A stretch of 64,000 nt of DNA. Source: Rutpela maculata. Its lineage: Eukaryota > Arthropoda > Insecta > Coleoptera > Cerambycidae. A model generated the notes under the pieces. It did not search any database, had not been told where the DNA came from, and saw nothing but the letters and a program-made list of their open reading frames with translations. The DNA lies in the NCBI GenBank assembly GCA_936432065.2, contig OW386285.2, forward strand, positions 410,456,547-410,520,546, read 5' to 3'. Shown here one piece after another: positions 46,185 to 58,600 of the stretch (position 1 is the stretch's first letter; each line of letters begins with the position of its first letter). Position numbers and translations under genes: made by a program.

Positions 46185-46695
46185 TACTCACACCCCTCTT
46201 TTGAGCACTCATTGACTGGATTTTGTTATTTTTATATACTAATAAATATCAATAGCCATCAAAAATGGCAACACAAAAGAGTATTTTATATCCCCTTTAA
46301 AACCCATTTTGATTTTTATTCCTTGCTTGTATGGATTTCGAGCAATTCAATTTTTTCTATAGGCTGCGCGCAAAAAATTTCAAATAAACTAAAATTCACG
46401 CGCATTAAAAATACAAATTTTGGAATTTTTTTTCAGTATCAGTTTTCTCGAAAACCATGGCATATACAATAAAATTACAATAGGACTTTTGTTTAGGAAA
46501 TTAGTCAAGCTTTCTTTTTTATGATGAGCAATTTTTTTATATCTTCAACGGTTAACGAGTTATCAGTAAAATAAGGCTTATTTCACCGAAGAGGTGGTTT
46601 TTTGGGGGGAATGCGGCACCCCCCCAGAACGTATTTTTGTGGTTTTGTCACTGACAAACTGAAGAAAAATCTCAGATAACATTTTTTGTGATGGA

Positions 46696-47369
46696 AATTT
46701 TTTTAATTATTGGACTAAGGTTCCATACAAACAGAATACACATTTCTTGCAATACTTACTCAAAAACTTGTCTGCAGAAACGTGTGCGAGATAAGAGAGA
46801 CATTGGTTTTCCACCAAGTAGCACAAGTAAATATGCTACCAAAAAATTGGAATGACTTGCTCTGCTGTGATTATAGGATAAGACAGCACTATTCAAGTTA
46901 CTTGGAGAACATGATTGAACAAGTTTGATTGCGCTCATATCATATCAGTACTGAGGTTCATGACATCATTCGTTCATCTCGGCCGGATGAATCTTCAATT
47001 GATGGAATACAATGCAGGAACACGAAGAAGCAGACGGCAAGATTTTTCTCCACGCTAAACCAGGGTGTATTAAATAGGTGGTCCGACTAAGGCACTTTCC
47101 TATAATAATGGCTTCATAAGTGCATGCTTCCTATTTAATTTAGTAGATGGCGCGAGCTTTAGCGTCCTACAAAAACCTGTATATAGGTACATGAATTTGC
47201 TTTGCTGCATATAGGGTTGCATATATTCACAACTGAACAGCAATTTCAACTTGAAATTTCGCCTACTTTAAAGTATCGCCATAAACTATCATTTGGACCA
47301 CTTTTCAAATAAAATTGATGAGGTCCCCAAAAGTGGCGAAAAATAGGGTTTATTTTGCTCACTCTTTTT
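46696..47369. other. Spacer, nothing firm
   Basis: No supported gene or repeat. A broken minus/plus mix of short frames around 46770-47000 did not match any family I know. Confidence 0.4.
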
Positions 47370-48812
47370 GATATCCTATATACATAATAAGCGACAGTTT
47401 TTGGCATACAAGTTATTCTTTATTCAGTTTCGCCGGAAGTGACACTAGCTTTCGAATTTTAAATGGATATTATTGCATTTTTGAATTCTGCATAATTTTC
47501 TGAATCCAACGATACCAAATAAGTGACATTTCAAATGTCAATATTTTTTATAATTTTTAGTTTTCCATTTAAGTGTGCCATGACGGTTCCGATTTATTCT
47601 AAATGACCTGTGTAATGCTCGAAAAATCGAAATCCCGTCAAAAATACTAAATTGCGTGATTTATGAGCAAATAAAGTTCATCAAAATGGTTTTTGGGGCA
47701 AAACTCAATGTTTTCAAATGGAACCATATTGGTACCGTGGTACCATTTATTAGTACTATTAATAAAGAATTTATTCATATGTCGTATTAAAATGTGCGAT
47801 AAATACAAACAAAATTACAGCTAAAAGAAAATAAAAAAATACAATTTTTTTCTAATTAAATGTTAAGAAGTTGCTTTGAAACCAATGAAATATTTGTTGG
47901 TTTACCGGTGTTTTTATTGTGTCTTTAAAAATTGTTTAAAATTCTTGTTATTTGTGTTTAAAATGCCACAAAGGAGGGATATCGATAAGCTAAGAAAATT
48001 GACCTCAATATATGACAAAAAATTTAACTATATATTTTTTTTTAATACAGGACACTAACATAACGCTACAATAAATTAAAAGTAAAAATGACTACATTTT
48101 CTTCACGAGAAAAATCGATAATAATAATATAATAATAATTTGACGTGTCAAGTGCATCGAGAGATTACAAGTTTTTTCGACGTTTATAAAGCCCACGGAT
48201 GGTGTGAGAGGCCACCCTGAACCGCTTACAAGCCCTACAAGTGTAAGCAACCCCACCGGAACGCTTTCGGTGAGTTTTTTCCAATAAAACTTTAAAAGTG
48301 ACAGTGACATTATATTTTAAAAACTATTTCCGCTACTTCCGGCATCCCGCCGGAAATTCTTCCGGCAACATAACCTAAAAATAGTACTACATAACCTAAA
48401 AACAATTTAAGACATTGGTACCAACCTAAACATTTTTCAAAATCCAAAGTCCCCAGAGAAACATTGGAACCAAAAATTTGACAGCTATCACTTCCCCGAC
48501 CGATTTAGTGAAAAATTGGTCGAGGCCAAAAGATAAAACAAAATATACCAACTCAAACTTAAACGATCCACCATGAACACTACCCTGGCTACATCTGGCA
48601 GGGAAGCTGTCCACCAAGGTTATATGGTTTTTTCTAAAGATGGCCATCCCTGCCATCCATCCCATTACCAACGAACAGGTTTTTTCGTTTAGTTGTTTCC
48701 CGTATCAATAATCAAAATTATTAAGTGCTCTTGCCTACGAACGTTTTTATAGAATTGTGTTTATTTTTATATTCATTTTAGGTTCATGTGGATACATTAT
48801 AATTTTAACCTA

Positions 48813-49000
48813 GTCTTTAAGCCTGCCTACAGAAGACAGGAGCTACTTTTCTATTTTTCTCCAAGCCAAACCGGACCTACCCCGTCCAGCCTCACACTCG
48901 CCACGGCAGTGTTCACCGTGGTTGTCTGGCTGGCCCCGGGCTAGGATCCGATGAAGCATATACTTGTATTAAAAACATTGAATAAAATGTTAATGTTGTG
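48813..49000 (+). mobile_element. Short retroposon (SINE-like), copy 2
   Basis: Same family as 23384-23588: GCCTGCC..AGAAGACAGGAGC, GGACCTACCCCGTCCAGCCT, CTGGCTGGCCCCGGGCTAGG and a TG-rich tail. As with copy 1, a B-box-like GGTTCAAATCCC follows shortly after, at 49031. Confidence 0.7.
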
Positions 49001-49129
49001 CAGACTATAAATTTATCACTCAAGTTCTTAGGTTCAAATCCCACCGAACGAAAGACTTTTTTCTGATTTAATACGAAAAAAATATTTCAACTTAATAAAT
49101 ATAATTAAATGAGATCGTTCATATTGTTT

Positions 49130-49540
49130 AGTGCTCTTTTCGACTTCAAAGATTCACCGGGTGGGGAGGTTCCAGCCGCTTCCAGTAGCTGCCGATTTTT
49201 TATTAGGTAATGACTTGATGACTTTCAGAACCTCATTTGGGGTAACTGGGGTAAGGTACATATTGGAGTTGACATTGGAGGACGTCGTGCATCTTTTAGG
49301 GATAGTGGCGTTAAAGTGTTTCTTTATCTTATCCTCTACGATCGAGGAAAAGTATTTACCAAAAGTTTGTGCTACTTCCATATCATCAGTGATGGTTTTG
49401 TTGTCATGGTTAATAGTTAAGTTATTTTCACTTATTTTATGATTTGGGTTATTAACTAGGTTCCACAATGCTTTACTATGGTTATTGGATTGTTTGATTT
49501 TACGCATGTAGAATGTTTGTTTTTCGATTTTAATCTCATT
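49130..49540 (-). pseudogene. LINE ORF2 linker/RT N-terminal fragment
   Basis: The minus-strand frame shows ALWNLVNNPNHKISENNLTI, AQTFGKYFSSIVEDKIKKHF and TPVTPNEVLKVIKSLPNKKS, the segment between endonuclease and RT in Jockey-group LINEs ('F...F..v' and 'LP.KKS.G.D'). Truncated on both sides; the conserved KKSxGxD motif is cut at its end. Confidence 0.7.
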
Positions 49541-49778
49541 TTCTATAGTTTTCTTCGTTGTTTTATATTTGTTGTGTAATATTTCAGAGGGGTATTGTTT
49601 TCTTAAGTGGTTTAAATGTTAAATAAATTGCTTATTAATAGTACTAATAAATGGTACCACGTTATCAATATGGTTCCATCTGAAAAAAATTGAGTTTTGT
49701 CCCAAGACCATTTTGTTGAACTTCATTTGCTCATAAATCACGTATTTTTGACGGAATTTAGATTTTTCTAGCATTACA

Positions 49779-50734
49779 TTATCTCCGCTTCTCTACAATA
49801 TTTACAGCTATGATATTGTATTACAACAAAACGCTAGTGCAGACCCCACTTATATTATACAGTACGCAGATGACACAGCCATACTAGCACATGACAAAAC
49901 GCTAGCAAAGGTCGCAGCTAATCTACAGCAGAAATTAATGGAAACAGAAATCTGGTTTAATAAGTGGAGACTTACTCCTAACCCCTCCAAAACACAATTT
50001 ATAATATTCAACCACACTATATCTAACTCATCTCCAACAATAATAATGGGCAACCAGAATATAAAACCTTCACCATCGGCAAAGTATCTTGGAGTAACCT
50101 TAGATCAAAAACTCAACTTCAACGAACACACTAACTTAACAAAGAAAAAAGTAATAAGCAGGGCAAATATTTTCGGTCACTCACCTACAAAAACGAAGGA
50201 ATCTCACTAAAGTCAGCCTCGAAAATCTACAAATCAATTTGCAGACCACTAATAGAGTACGCAAATGTTCTATTTTCAAACTGTAGAAAGCCTGTGTTGG
50301 ATTGCATCAGAGTAACAGAGACTACTTCATTGAGAACCATTACAAAGATGAGACATCCACTCAATCCACTCCATAATCCACCTAATGAGTTACTGTACGT
50401 ACGAACACATATACAACCCATCAATATAAGAATCAAAGACCCATCGAAAAAGTTCGCTACCAAGCAACACAACATGCAACTGTTGCAGCCACACTGTAGA
50501 ACACGTGATCAACAAATCAATTCCATATATAAATTTCCAGAATATGAAACAATCACAGGTTGGGCTGAAGACATCCCTGAGTAGTTTTTTCCTTTTTTTT
50601 TTACACACAGTTATTTACATATCTTTATTCTGTATCTATGTATTAAAAAACTAATTTTGTTAAAATACTATGGGCTGAAGGACTGCGGTCAATGGCCTTT
50701 TGTTAATCAACAAATCACGTTTATTATTATTTTT
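49779..50734 (+). mobile_element. 5'-truncated LINE with clear TSD
   Basis: It is flanked by TTTTTCTAGCATTACA (49763-49778) and the same sequence with one change (ending 50749), a classic LINE TSD, and has a TTATT/T-rich tail. It encodes the RT end: QYADDTAILAHD with YADD at 49863-49874, NKWRLTPNPSKTQFIIF, YLGVTLDQKLNF, then after a frameshift near 50190 the C-terminus to 50584. It resembles Jockey/LOA-type RTs more than the other LINEs here. Confidence 0.85.
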
Positions 50735-51308
50735 TTTTCTAGCATTATACGGGTCATTTAGAATAAATCGGAACCACCATGACACCTAAATGACACACAA
50801 TGGAAAACTAAAAATTATAAATTATAAAAAATATTGACGTTTGAAATGTCACTTATTTGGTATCGTTGGATTCAGAAAATTATGCAGAATTCAAAAATAC
50901 AATAATATACAAGGTGTTCCATTTAAAAATCGGATGTTAGTGTCACTTTCGGCGAAACCGGGAGTGAAAAAAAATCACTTGTATGTCAAAAAGGGCCGCT
51001 TATTATATATCCCAGCAAACACTCATAATTGGCACATAATTGGTCATACGCACCGTCGCCAGCATTATCATAATTGGCACTTTTATGGGAAGCCACAAGC
51101 GGACCATTGGCGAAATGTCCCACTGGCCAGCAGCTGGCCATCCTTCAATTTGCCAACAGTGTACAATAATATTTATACATCCATAAAGTACGATGTATGG
51201 AGATTCTACTCTTTTATATAGATACACATAATTCAGGGCGCTTTTTACGAAAAAATACAGCTTTGACATGTAAGTATTTTACTTGATAAAAATGAAGTAA
51301 TTATTAAT

Positions 51309-52221
51309 ACATAGATAGATAGATAGATAGATAGTTTTATTGGTGTCAGATACACATAGTGTTTACACACGTCAAAAAAGTTAATGTGATATACAATAAA
51401 ATAATATGACTGAATAATATAAAATTAGACAATATATGTAAATATAAAAATTAAATTTAAAAACGAGGACAAATGAATACATTACGAACAAACTTAATTA
51501 ATGACATATTAAAATAAATAAATATATGTACAATATAGAGTTATAAAACACTGCACGAAGTAATTTTTTAAATAGTGCACCCGAATATACGAGGCAAGAC
51601 TTAATTAATAATGTGGTGGTTAATGTCTAAAAATTCTTTTGTGCTATAGAAAGCATTATCGAGCAAGTATTTTTTTACTTTCCATTTAAAATGGTTAACA
51701 TTCAGTGATCTTACTTCAGGCGGTAGGGCATTGAAAAACTGAATTCCTAAGTAACCAGTGCCGTCTCTAGTTTTAGTTAATCTTAGGAAGTTGGTATCAA
51801 GATTATCTCTATTTCTGGTATTATAAGAATGAATTTGACTTCTTGTGTTAAATACACCTTCATTATTTTTTACATATAAAAGACACTGGAATATGTAAGT
51901 GCACGGAACTGTCATAATTTTTAATTTTTTGAACTGTTCTTTACAATCATCCCTATATCTTAATCCCGAAATTATGCGTATTACCTTTCTTTGTGCTGAA
52001 AATACGTTTATTGAACTTGTGGCATGTCCCCAGACTAGTATAGCATAAGATATACTAGAGTGGATGAGGCTGTGGTATGCAGTTGTTAAAGTATTTTGTG
52101 ATACTTTTCCGACCAGATTACGAAGCAGGTAAGTGTATGTAGCTATTTTATTACAGACTTGATTGGTGTAATACTTAATTGTAATACATAAATATTGTAA
52201 TATGAATTTGTTTGTTATCAT
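51309..52221 (-). mobile_element. 5'-truncated LINE, minus strand, GATA tail
   Basis: A (TAGA)n tail at 51312-51334 is followed on the minus strand by an RT C-terminus (52221-51601). It has SSISYAILVWGHATS, VFSAQRKVIRIISGLRYRDD and YNTRNRDNLDTNFLRL, ending NAFYSTKEFLD. It is related to the fragment at 39187-39789 and to the LINE ending at 14685. Confidence 0.8.
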
Positions 52222-52344
52222 CCGTATATTTTATTTACGTATTTAATATTGTTTACCATAGCTCCAATTTATTCTCACAAGGGTTGCCTGCAAATTATAA
52301 TGTTTATTAAGTTATTAAATTCATTTTTACTTACCGTACCAATT

Positions 52345-52432
52345 GCGGTCGGTGGGGTTCGAACCTGCATGTCTCCGTTGTCGGTATTACAGTTCTGACT
52401 CTTCTACCAACTGAGCTATCTTAATAACTGTT
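52345..52432 (-). other. tRNA-like sequence (SINE head or decayed tRNA)
   Basis: On the minus strand TAGCTCAGTTGGTAGA matches a D-arm/A box and GCAGGTTCGAACCCC a T-arm/B box at the usual spacing. The acceptor stem does not pair, so it is not called a working tRNA. Confidence 0.5.
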
Positions 52433-53210
52433 ATTACGGATGCTAAAAGCAGTATTTATGGTCATGTGTATGAGGTCATATTATGTGAATATGTAGCTAT
52501 TTATTTCAAAATGTAGAAAGTATTTAAATGTTTAATAAATGTTTACGAGTAGTCTCAAATAATATATCATTAATAATTTACAAAAAACGTTAAAATTAAG
52601 TTATTAATGACAAATTACAAATTACTTACTATAAAAAATAAACTACAAATTTTACAGAAATAACGGTCAGATTAAGTCAGATTACAAAAATTTTAATAAC
52701 CCACAGGCCAAGCATATAGAACAAAAATGCAAATGACGGATGCTATGCTCGGTGAAGCCTTGAGAGATTTTTCACAATGTGCATGCGCGTAATCATAAAA
52801 ATATTAGCCTGCATATTACCATAAAATAATCATCAACGTATAAACCGAAGCAGCATTTTTTATGGTTGCACAATAATTGACCATTTCTGGTTATTATGTG
52901 ACAATTCATAACAACATGAAGCTATGGTACGCCTGCATATAATTTATTATGGACCACAAAAGGTTAGCCTATGCCATAAGAAAGCCATTGATCGCTACGC
53001 AATGGCCCATTTAAGGGCCGCAATTTTTGTGTTTGCTGGGATATAGGATATCTCAAATTTCAATCAGTTATCTTCAAAACTAAAGGAGAAAAGGAGGTAC
53101 CATGATCCTGTTTCACTAGTAGAAATATTTATTTTGATGTTCAAACGAAGGAAGTGCACGGAATAGTGAGCTATATCTATTATTATGTCGACCAATAATC
53201 ACCTAAAAAG

Positions 53211-54435
53211 CAGGGCCGTTGAGAGCCAAAGTGGGCCCCAGAACAAGAGACTTTGCCGGGCCCCCATTTTTTTAAATATATATTTTTTAAGAGCAACTAT
53301 ACAATTTATCTCTATATCGATGCCGATGGTGTTTATATTATTATTTAAATACCCAAATGAATCGAAATATTTATTAAAAAAAACTAAAACATAAGTAACA
53401 GAACACGATAATACAACTAAATTGTCACTCGAAATGAACTGAAACTTAAATTCTAAATTAACGCTTTGCGACTAGCAAAAAGTTCAATCACAGGCTGAAA
53501 ATCAGTCTTTCTTGCCAAAACTGCTTCCACAGCTAATGTGCCCAAACTTGTCAACCAGCACAAGACGACTAAATAAATTTTTTATCCTTAGAGATGTATT
53601 ACGCTATGGTCACTACGGGACACAACACGTCCACACATGCCGTTTACAGTCTACCGAAAACCACGGGAATTCATCTGTTCCTCGAAACAGACACTTAAGA
53701 GGTCTACAGACGATCCAGCCAACATCAGTACACTTTGAAGTTTGCCATGCGAACTTGTAAAATTGTTAGACCCAACAGTGTCAGTTCGCTTTGAAGATGT
53801 TGGAATTCCAGCAGACCATTCACTTTTACGAGTTGTCATGGCAATTTTCAAAGTGTACCGAGAAGACGGGCTAGTTGGCTGATTGGGTCGTATATAGACC
53901 CCTTTAGAAAGGTACAGTAACAAATAAATAGCCAAATTGATTATTAAACTTTGTGTAAATTAGTTATGGTTCATAAAAATCATAAAATGGTTTGACAGAC
54001 GACTGATCCAACCAACCAACCAACCAACCTTCTCAGTACACCTTGAAAATTGCTATGATAACCCGTAAAAGTGAGATGGTCTGCTGGAATTCCAGCGTCT
54101 TCAAAGCGTACCGAGAATGTTGGCTCCAGCAGACCAGCTCACTTTTACGAGTTCGCACGGCAATCTTCGAAGTGTACCGAGAAGTTCGGTTGGTTGGTTG
54201 GATCGTCTGTAGACTCTTTTAGGTAACAGCCAGAAACGCCATAAAAAGAAGTCACGACGACTGGGATTAGCTGGTATATACAAAATTATACTCAAAGCTG
54301 TGTTAATTTTAATTATTATAAATTACATGTTGTGGAAATGTTGGTATTTTTTTAACATGCTTGAGATTGCAATTTTTTAACTCGGCTCGGGCCCCAATAA
54401 TTTGTACCAGCTGTGCCCCCCTCTCGACGGGCCTG
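53211..54435. mobile_element. hAT-like element, 1.2 kb, with internal inverted modules
   Basis: The ends CAGGGCCGTTGAGAG and (inverted) CAGGCCCGTCGAGAG are flanked by CTAAAAAG (53203-53210) and CCAAAAAG (54436-54443), an 8-bp TSD with one change. The interior (53680-54230) has repeated blocks such as AAGTGTACCGAGAAG, CTGGAATTCCAGC and (CCAA)n/(GGTT)n in both orientations. No transposase. Confidence 0.82.
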
Positions 54436-54556
54436 CCAAAAAGAACATCGATATGACAGCAGTCTGCTATTTGGAATATCCCAAAGTGTAGGTCACAGTT
54501 CTGACGACAGGATAGATTTGTATATTAGAGAAAGTGTCAATAAGGGCATAACTACG

Positions 54557-54593
54557 AAGAGCAAGAATTTGAACCGAATTCTTGCTCTTGCCC
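54557..54593. repeat. Short hairpin
   Basis: AAGAGCAAGAATT and its reverse complement with a loop of about 8 bases. Purpose unknown; the flanks show nothing else. Confidence 0.55.
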
Positions 54594-54812
54594 AAAATAT
54601 TTTTTGTTCTGGCTAAAACACCTATACACGTATTAACAAATTTCAGAAGTGAGAAAATGGCTCTTAGAGAGATCTTATAGGTTTCTTCAGAAGTCCAACA
54701 TCCTGAATGAATCCACACAAAAGATATGCTATGTGTAGAGAGGCACATATTGTAGAAATTAAAAAATGTTTTTCCCAAATAAAAATGTACTCTCAATAAT
54801 AAATAGTTTACT

Positions 54813-55267
54813 TTAGTCAAAACATATTTTAGTGCTCGAAAGGAACTTTACAGCTGATTTTTTCTTACTCGTGCTAACTACTACTTTTTCCTTACGCTGT
54901 TCGTCGTCTTCAGGCTCAGTTACTTTAGCACCTACACCACTCATAATTATTCTGGAAATATGAATTTGCCGTGCAGTAATTAGCGGAATGAGGTCTTTAG
55001 TGAATAATCTTGGTGGCTTCGTTTCGTACCAAATATTTTCGGACAATTCCTCTATGGTATCAGATCTACTTTTATCTAGACATGTTCCTTCCACGAAGCA
55101 ATAACTCTTGGCTTGAAAATTAAATTAAATTGGTAAACATTAAAACATTTAAAAAACAAAAATAGTTGCACAAAAATTAACTACTTACGGGCATCTTTGT
55201 CTTCATCTGAACAAACACAGGGACGCAAGAAGGTATCGTTAACATCACTGATATCAAATGAAAACAT
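54813..55267 (-). CDS. Two-exon gene of unknown function, about 125 aa
   Basis: Exon 1 (55267-55189) starts with the ATG of MFSFDISDVNDTFLRPCVCS and ends after 26 codons plus one base at the donor GTAAGTAG. Exon 2 (55111-54813) follows the acceptor TTTTCAAG and stays in frame: KSYCFVEGTCLDKSRSD, then NIWYETKPPRLFTKDLIPLI, TARQIHISRIIMSGVGAKVT, an acidic stretch (EPEDDEQ) and a Lys-rich tail ending STKICFD. It has four cysteines near the N-terminus (CVC, C, C), no signal peptide and no membrane segment. I do not recognise the family. The clean splice sites, preserved phase and head-to-head position with the next gene argue that it is real. The short upstream region is probably shared with that gene. 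Confidence 0.68.
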
Positions 55268-55638
55268 TTTCGATTTTAAATTTATAAGCTACTGGAATTT
55301 TAAAATTGCCGCGATTACGCTGCGATGTCAAATACGTCAAAATATTTAAAAATGTTGGAGTTGTTTACATCTCCTTCAAAACGTAATTGTTAAATTGTTT
55401 AATTAAAGCAATTGTTGTAATTGCAGCGACCTGTTTATTATTATCAAGTTTGAAAAGTAAATTATTTTTGAAATATTCGTGTCGTAAAAATAACTCCGAC
55501 ATTGAGGTTAAGTTGAAATTTTCAAATTGTTTAAATGCCAAATTTCAGTGTCAGAACATTATCTATTTATTTGAAAATGAAAATAACAATTATTTACCAA
55601 AAATACTATTTTTAGGTACCTATTCACAATAATTAATA
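55268..55638. promoter_or_regulatory. Putative bidirectional promoter region
   Basis: A 371-bp space lies between two divergent start codons and must contain both 5' UTRs. No TATA box at a convincing distance was found. The call rests on arrangement only. Confidence 0.45.
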
Positions 55639-58600
55639 ATGGATTCTGATTCAAAGACAGTTGACGACGATGGAGATTCTGCTACAAAACACGTTTTAGA
55701 TTATTACAAAAAGTACTCTCTAAATAAAGAACTTCCGAAATACTTTTCAGGTACTTCGGTTTCTTATTTACCAAAAATTAACGTTGAGGGTGAAAATCCA
55801 GAAGTAGTTGTTACAACAGACATAGACATCATCATAACTGATGACAATAAAGAAGCTATGAATGAAGAACCTTTAGATACTTCGAGAGCTAGTAGTGTTA
55901 TGTCAAGTCGCAAGCTTGAATGGGATAATGGTGCAGATATCGGATACGATAATTGCCTGGACATTAAAATGTTACGTAAAAGTTCCTCTTTGCCGCTATT
56001 GACAGATTTGAAGCAAAAGAAAGTCGATCTCCGGCGAATAATGTCAAGTATGGACTATCCAGACAGCCAAAGTAGTAGTAGCGAGAGTAATGTTAAAATA
56101 ATCTTAATTACATGTTCCAGTAGTTCAGAATGCCCAAGTCTTGAAATTGAAAACGTTTATTCCTCCTCATCTTCTGCGCAATCAGAGGAAAAAAAGATTA
56201 CATCTTCATCATCTTCAAGCAATGTTGAGAGTAATGTTTTACCAAAGGATAATGGTACTTCCACTTCGAGTTCCGATGCAAGCGGTACACAGAGAATAAT
56301 GCAATTTGCAAACACGCTTCTCTACCTTAAGAAGAAAATTGGTATGCCGGATGCACATTCCACACCGAAATACCTAGAAGATAGAAAGAATGACCCTGCG
56401 TTGCTTTTGGACACACCTGGAATTAAAAAACCTGGGGAAATTGTAAAATATGAAGTTAAACATAAGAACAAACCCAGTACTTCTAAATCTCGGGAAGAAA
56501 ATTTACCTGTAGAGGACAGAATCGAACAAGACAATAATAATGATGTTCGAGAGAGACATATTGTAAAATATATTAAAAAAAAAGTAGTAAATCTAGCAAT
56601 TACGACACCTGTGATGGTGGAATGTATTTGTAGTACTCGAGGACCCGAAGAAAAGCCAAAGGATCCACCAGTCCAAACCGTGACATGCACAACTATAGGT
56701 GTGCAAACCGATAACATTACTGAACAGGAATTAATTCAAGCAATTCGGAAAAGGTGTGATAAGAACCAGTCTCTTTTATTTTTTGAATACTCAGAGAGTG
56801 ATAGAACCAATGCCCGTAGCACACAGACAAATTCCGATTTGGTAGCTTCAAACTGTGACAGTTTTGAATTCCTCAAGAACTCACCTGAAGAAAAGAATAA
56901 CCTGGCGACATCAAATGTTTGTAGCGAAGTTGGTAAAGAAGATGCCTACAAATTGCTATCGACACAACCAGTAAGTACAGTTGAACCCATAGATGTAGTA
57001 CCGCTGACAAGTGTTTTAAAGAGAAGTCAGAAAACGGAGGACTTAAGAAGAGTACCGACCGATGAAATTTCTCACCTATCTTCAGGAGACTTTTGCCTAG
57101 GAAATGTAATAGCTGCTAGCCAGTCAGGTAACCTTGGTGATGATATTGAAAAAAGTATCAGTCTTCTGCAAAAGTTGCTAAAATCAAAGAAATATGACCC
57201 AGTTACAAAGAAACGGTACATAAAAAAAATCGTGAAAAAAATAACAGAATCAAAGTACCTGGAGGAATCAAGCACCAGTTCTGATTTATTTTTTCCAAAG
57301 AAGCCAAAACCGAGTGGCTTTCCTGCTGAGCATTTTGCATTAGCGCATAGCGATAGCTCTGATGAAAACACTAAGAAGAGCAAACTGGGCGAGTTAAAGT
57401 TGCCCGAATCAAGTACCGACAGTGTCGATGCAAAAGTTTCAAAAAATACTTTGCAGCCTGATACGCATTGGGGTGCAGCTGGTAGTGAAAGAGTAAAATT
57501 ATCTCCACGAAGAAAGAGATTAGTGTTTAAAACTTTTACCCAGGATTTTTTACCAAAACAGAATCAGTCTTCCCGAGATGAGGTAAGTAGCCCTCCAGAG
57601 ATAATTCCCACCGACTCTAGAGAGACCAGAAAAAATTGCTTCACACTTACTAACAATGAATTCTCTGTAAAGCATAAATCAGATGAAACCCAAATGAAGT
57701 CATCTTACGAAACAGAGAACGCAAGTTTAGAAAAACAGTACGAGACGACATCATCTTCAAAGTCTGTAAGTTATGAGAACTGGAGGGAAGACAAGACCTT
57801 GTCTGAAAAACTGTTAGAAGAGCAATCCATCGGAAGAGGAAATGGTGACTGTTTGGTGCAGTTTGCGGAAAAAGAGAGAAAATATCAGATTAATTGGATA
57901 AATAATGAGATATCCCACCTGGGGAAATTGAAAGGCCTGTTAGAGAAACCTGCATTGGAATTAAATGTTAACAAAACTACTACGGTTTATACAGTCTCCG
58001 AAGAGAGCGACGGTGCTAACAAAATTGCCAAAAACAAGCACAAGTTTGTAATCGAGACCCAACTCGGCGCTCACCGTTCAAATGATTTGTGTTATAAAAT
58101 GGGCGACAAGAAATATACTGTGCACAAGGCAAGCTCAAATAAGACAAACAAGCAAGAGTTGGGAGTAGTTGATGTGGTTACTGGTGACAACACAACAAAT
58201 ATAAAAGTTGTTGCTCTTTGCATGAAATGCCAAAAGGCCCCGTGTGTTTGTGTCATAAAGAAACCTAAACTTTGCCAAGTTTGTAAAGACTGTCCTTGTA
58301 CTTGCCCTAGTAGTTCTGGTAAAAAAATGCCCACTAACGGTTTCAAGAATATCAGTATCTGCCAGAGATGCCAAAGAGCTTTTAATACTCCTTCAACAGA
58401 GACTATGTTATCAGGTAGAACAATTTGCATCGATTGTCACAGAGCTACTTGTACGTGTATAAAAGCTGGACACGGTCTGACTTCAGATCAAAGATATTGT
58501 TACTATGGTGGAAATGTAATATTGAATTCGGGGCGAAACAATGATTATGCTGGTACATTCATTCCGGTTGAAATGCCTAAGTCATCTTCAGATACTCACA

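Larger units (their letters stand above)
44833..46695. repeat. Long interrupted palindrome with two nested palindromes
   Basis: Left arm 44833-45065 (for example TGTTATCTGAGATTTTTCTT and GGCAACACAAGAGTATTTTA on the minus reading) pairs with right arm 46230-46695, which has an extra block at about 46455-46640. Two further palindromes occupy the middle, 45137-45575 and 45601-46184. Non-coding. Confidence 0.72.
51010..53041. mobile_element. TIR element (CCCAGCAAACAC ends), 2.0 kb
   Basis: The ends TCCCAGCAAACAC and its exact reverse complement are flanked by TATA (51006-51009 and 53042-53045), possibly a 4-bp TSD in AT-rich DNA. Subterminal copies of TCATAATTGGCAC occur on the left. It lies in the right arm of the large foldback and holds a LINE fragment. 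No transposase seen. Confidence 0.68.
47370..53052. mobile_element. Large foldback element with insertions in its right arm
   Basis: Both ends contain GATATCCTATATA. The left arm (47370-47775) pairs with the right arm read backwards (49625-53052) once two insertions are skipped. Shared blocks include CAGTTTCGCCGGAAGTGACA, ATCCAACGATACCAAATAAG and GGTACCATTTATTAGTACTA. The middle holds LINE and retroposon scraps. No transposase was found. Confidence 0.7.

Noticed and set aside
46760..47000. Possible coding remnant (RKRVRDKRDIGFPPSSTSKY-like)
   Set aside because: Frames are broken every few residues and I cannot link it to a family.
48092..48665. Two minus-strand open frames in the middle of the large foldback
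   Set aside because: No family match or zinc-knuckle/RT motif; could be ORF1 remnants but cannot be supported.
52345..52432. Functional tRNA gene on the minus strand
   Set aside because: A and B boxes fit but the acceptor stem does not pair, so I call it tRNA-like only.
55387..55632. 81-codon frame upstream of the CxC-protein gene
   Set aside because: It ends with a stop seven bases before the main ATG and has no clear features; most likely 5' UTR.
58092..58430. Long antisense frame opposite the CxC region
   Set aside because: It is the mirror of a strongly supported coding exon.
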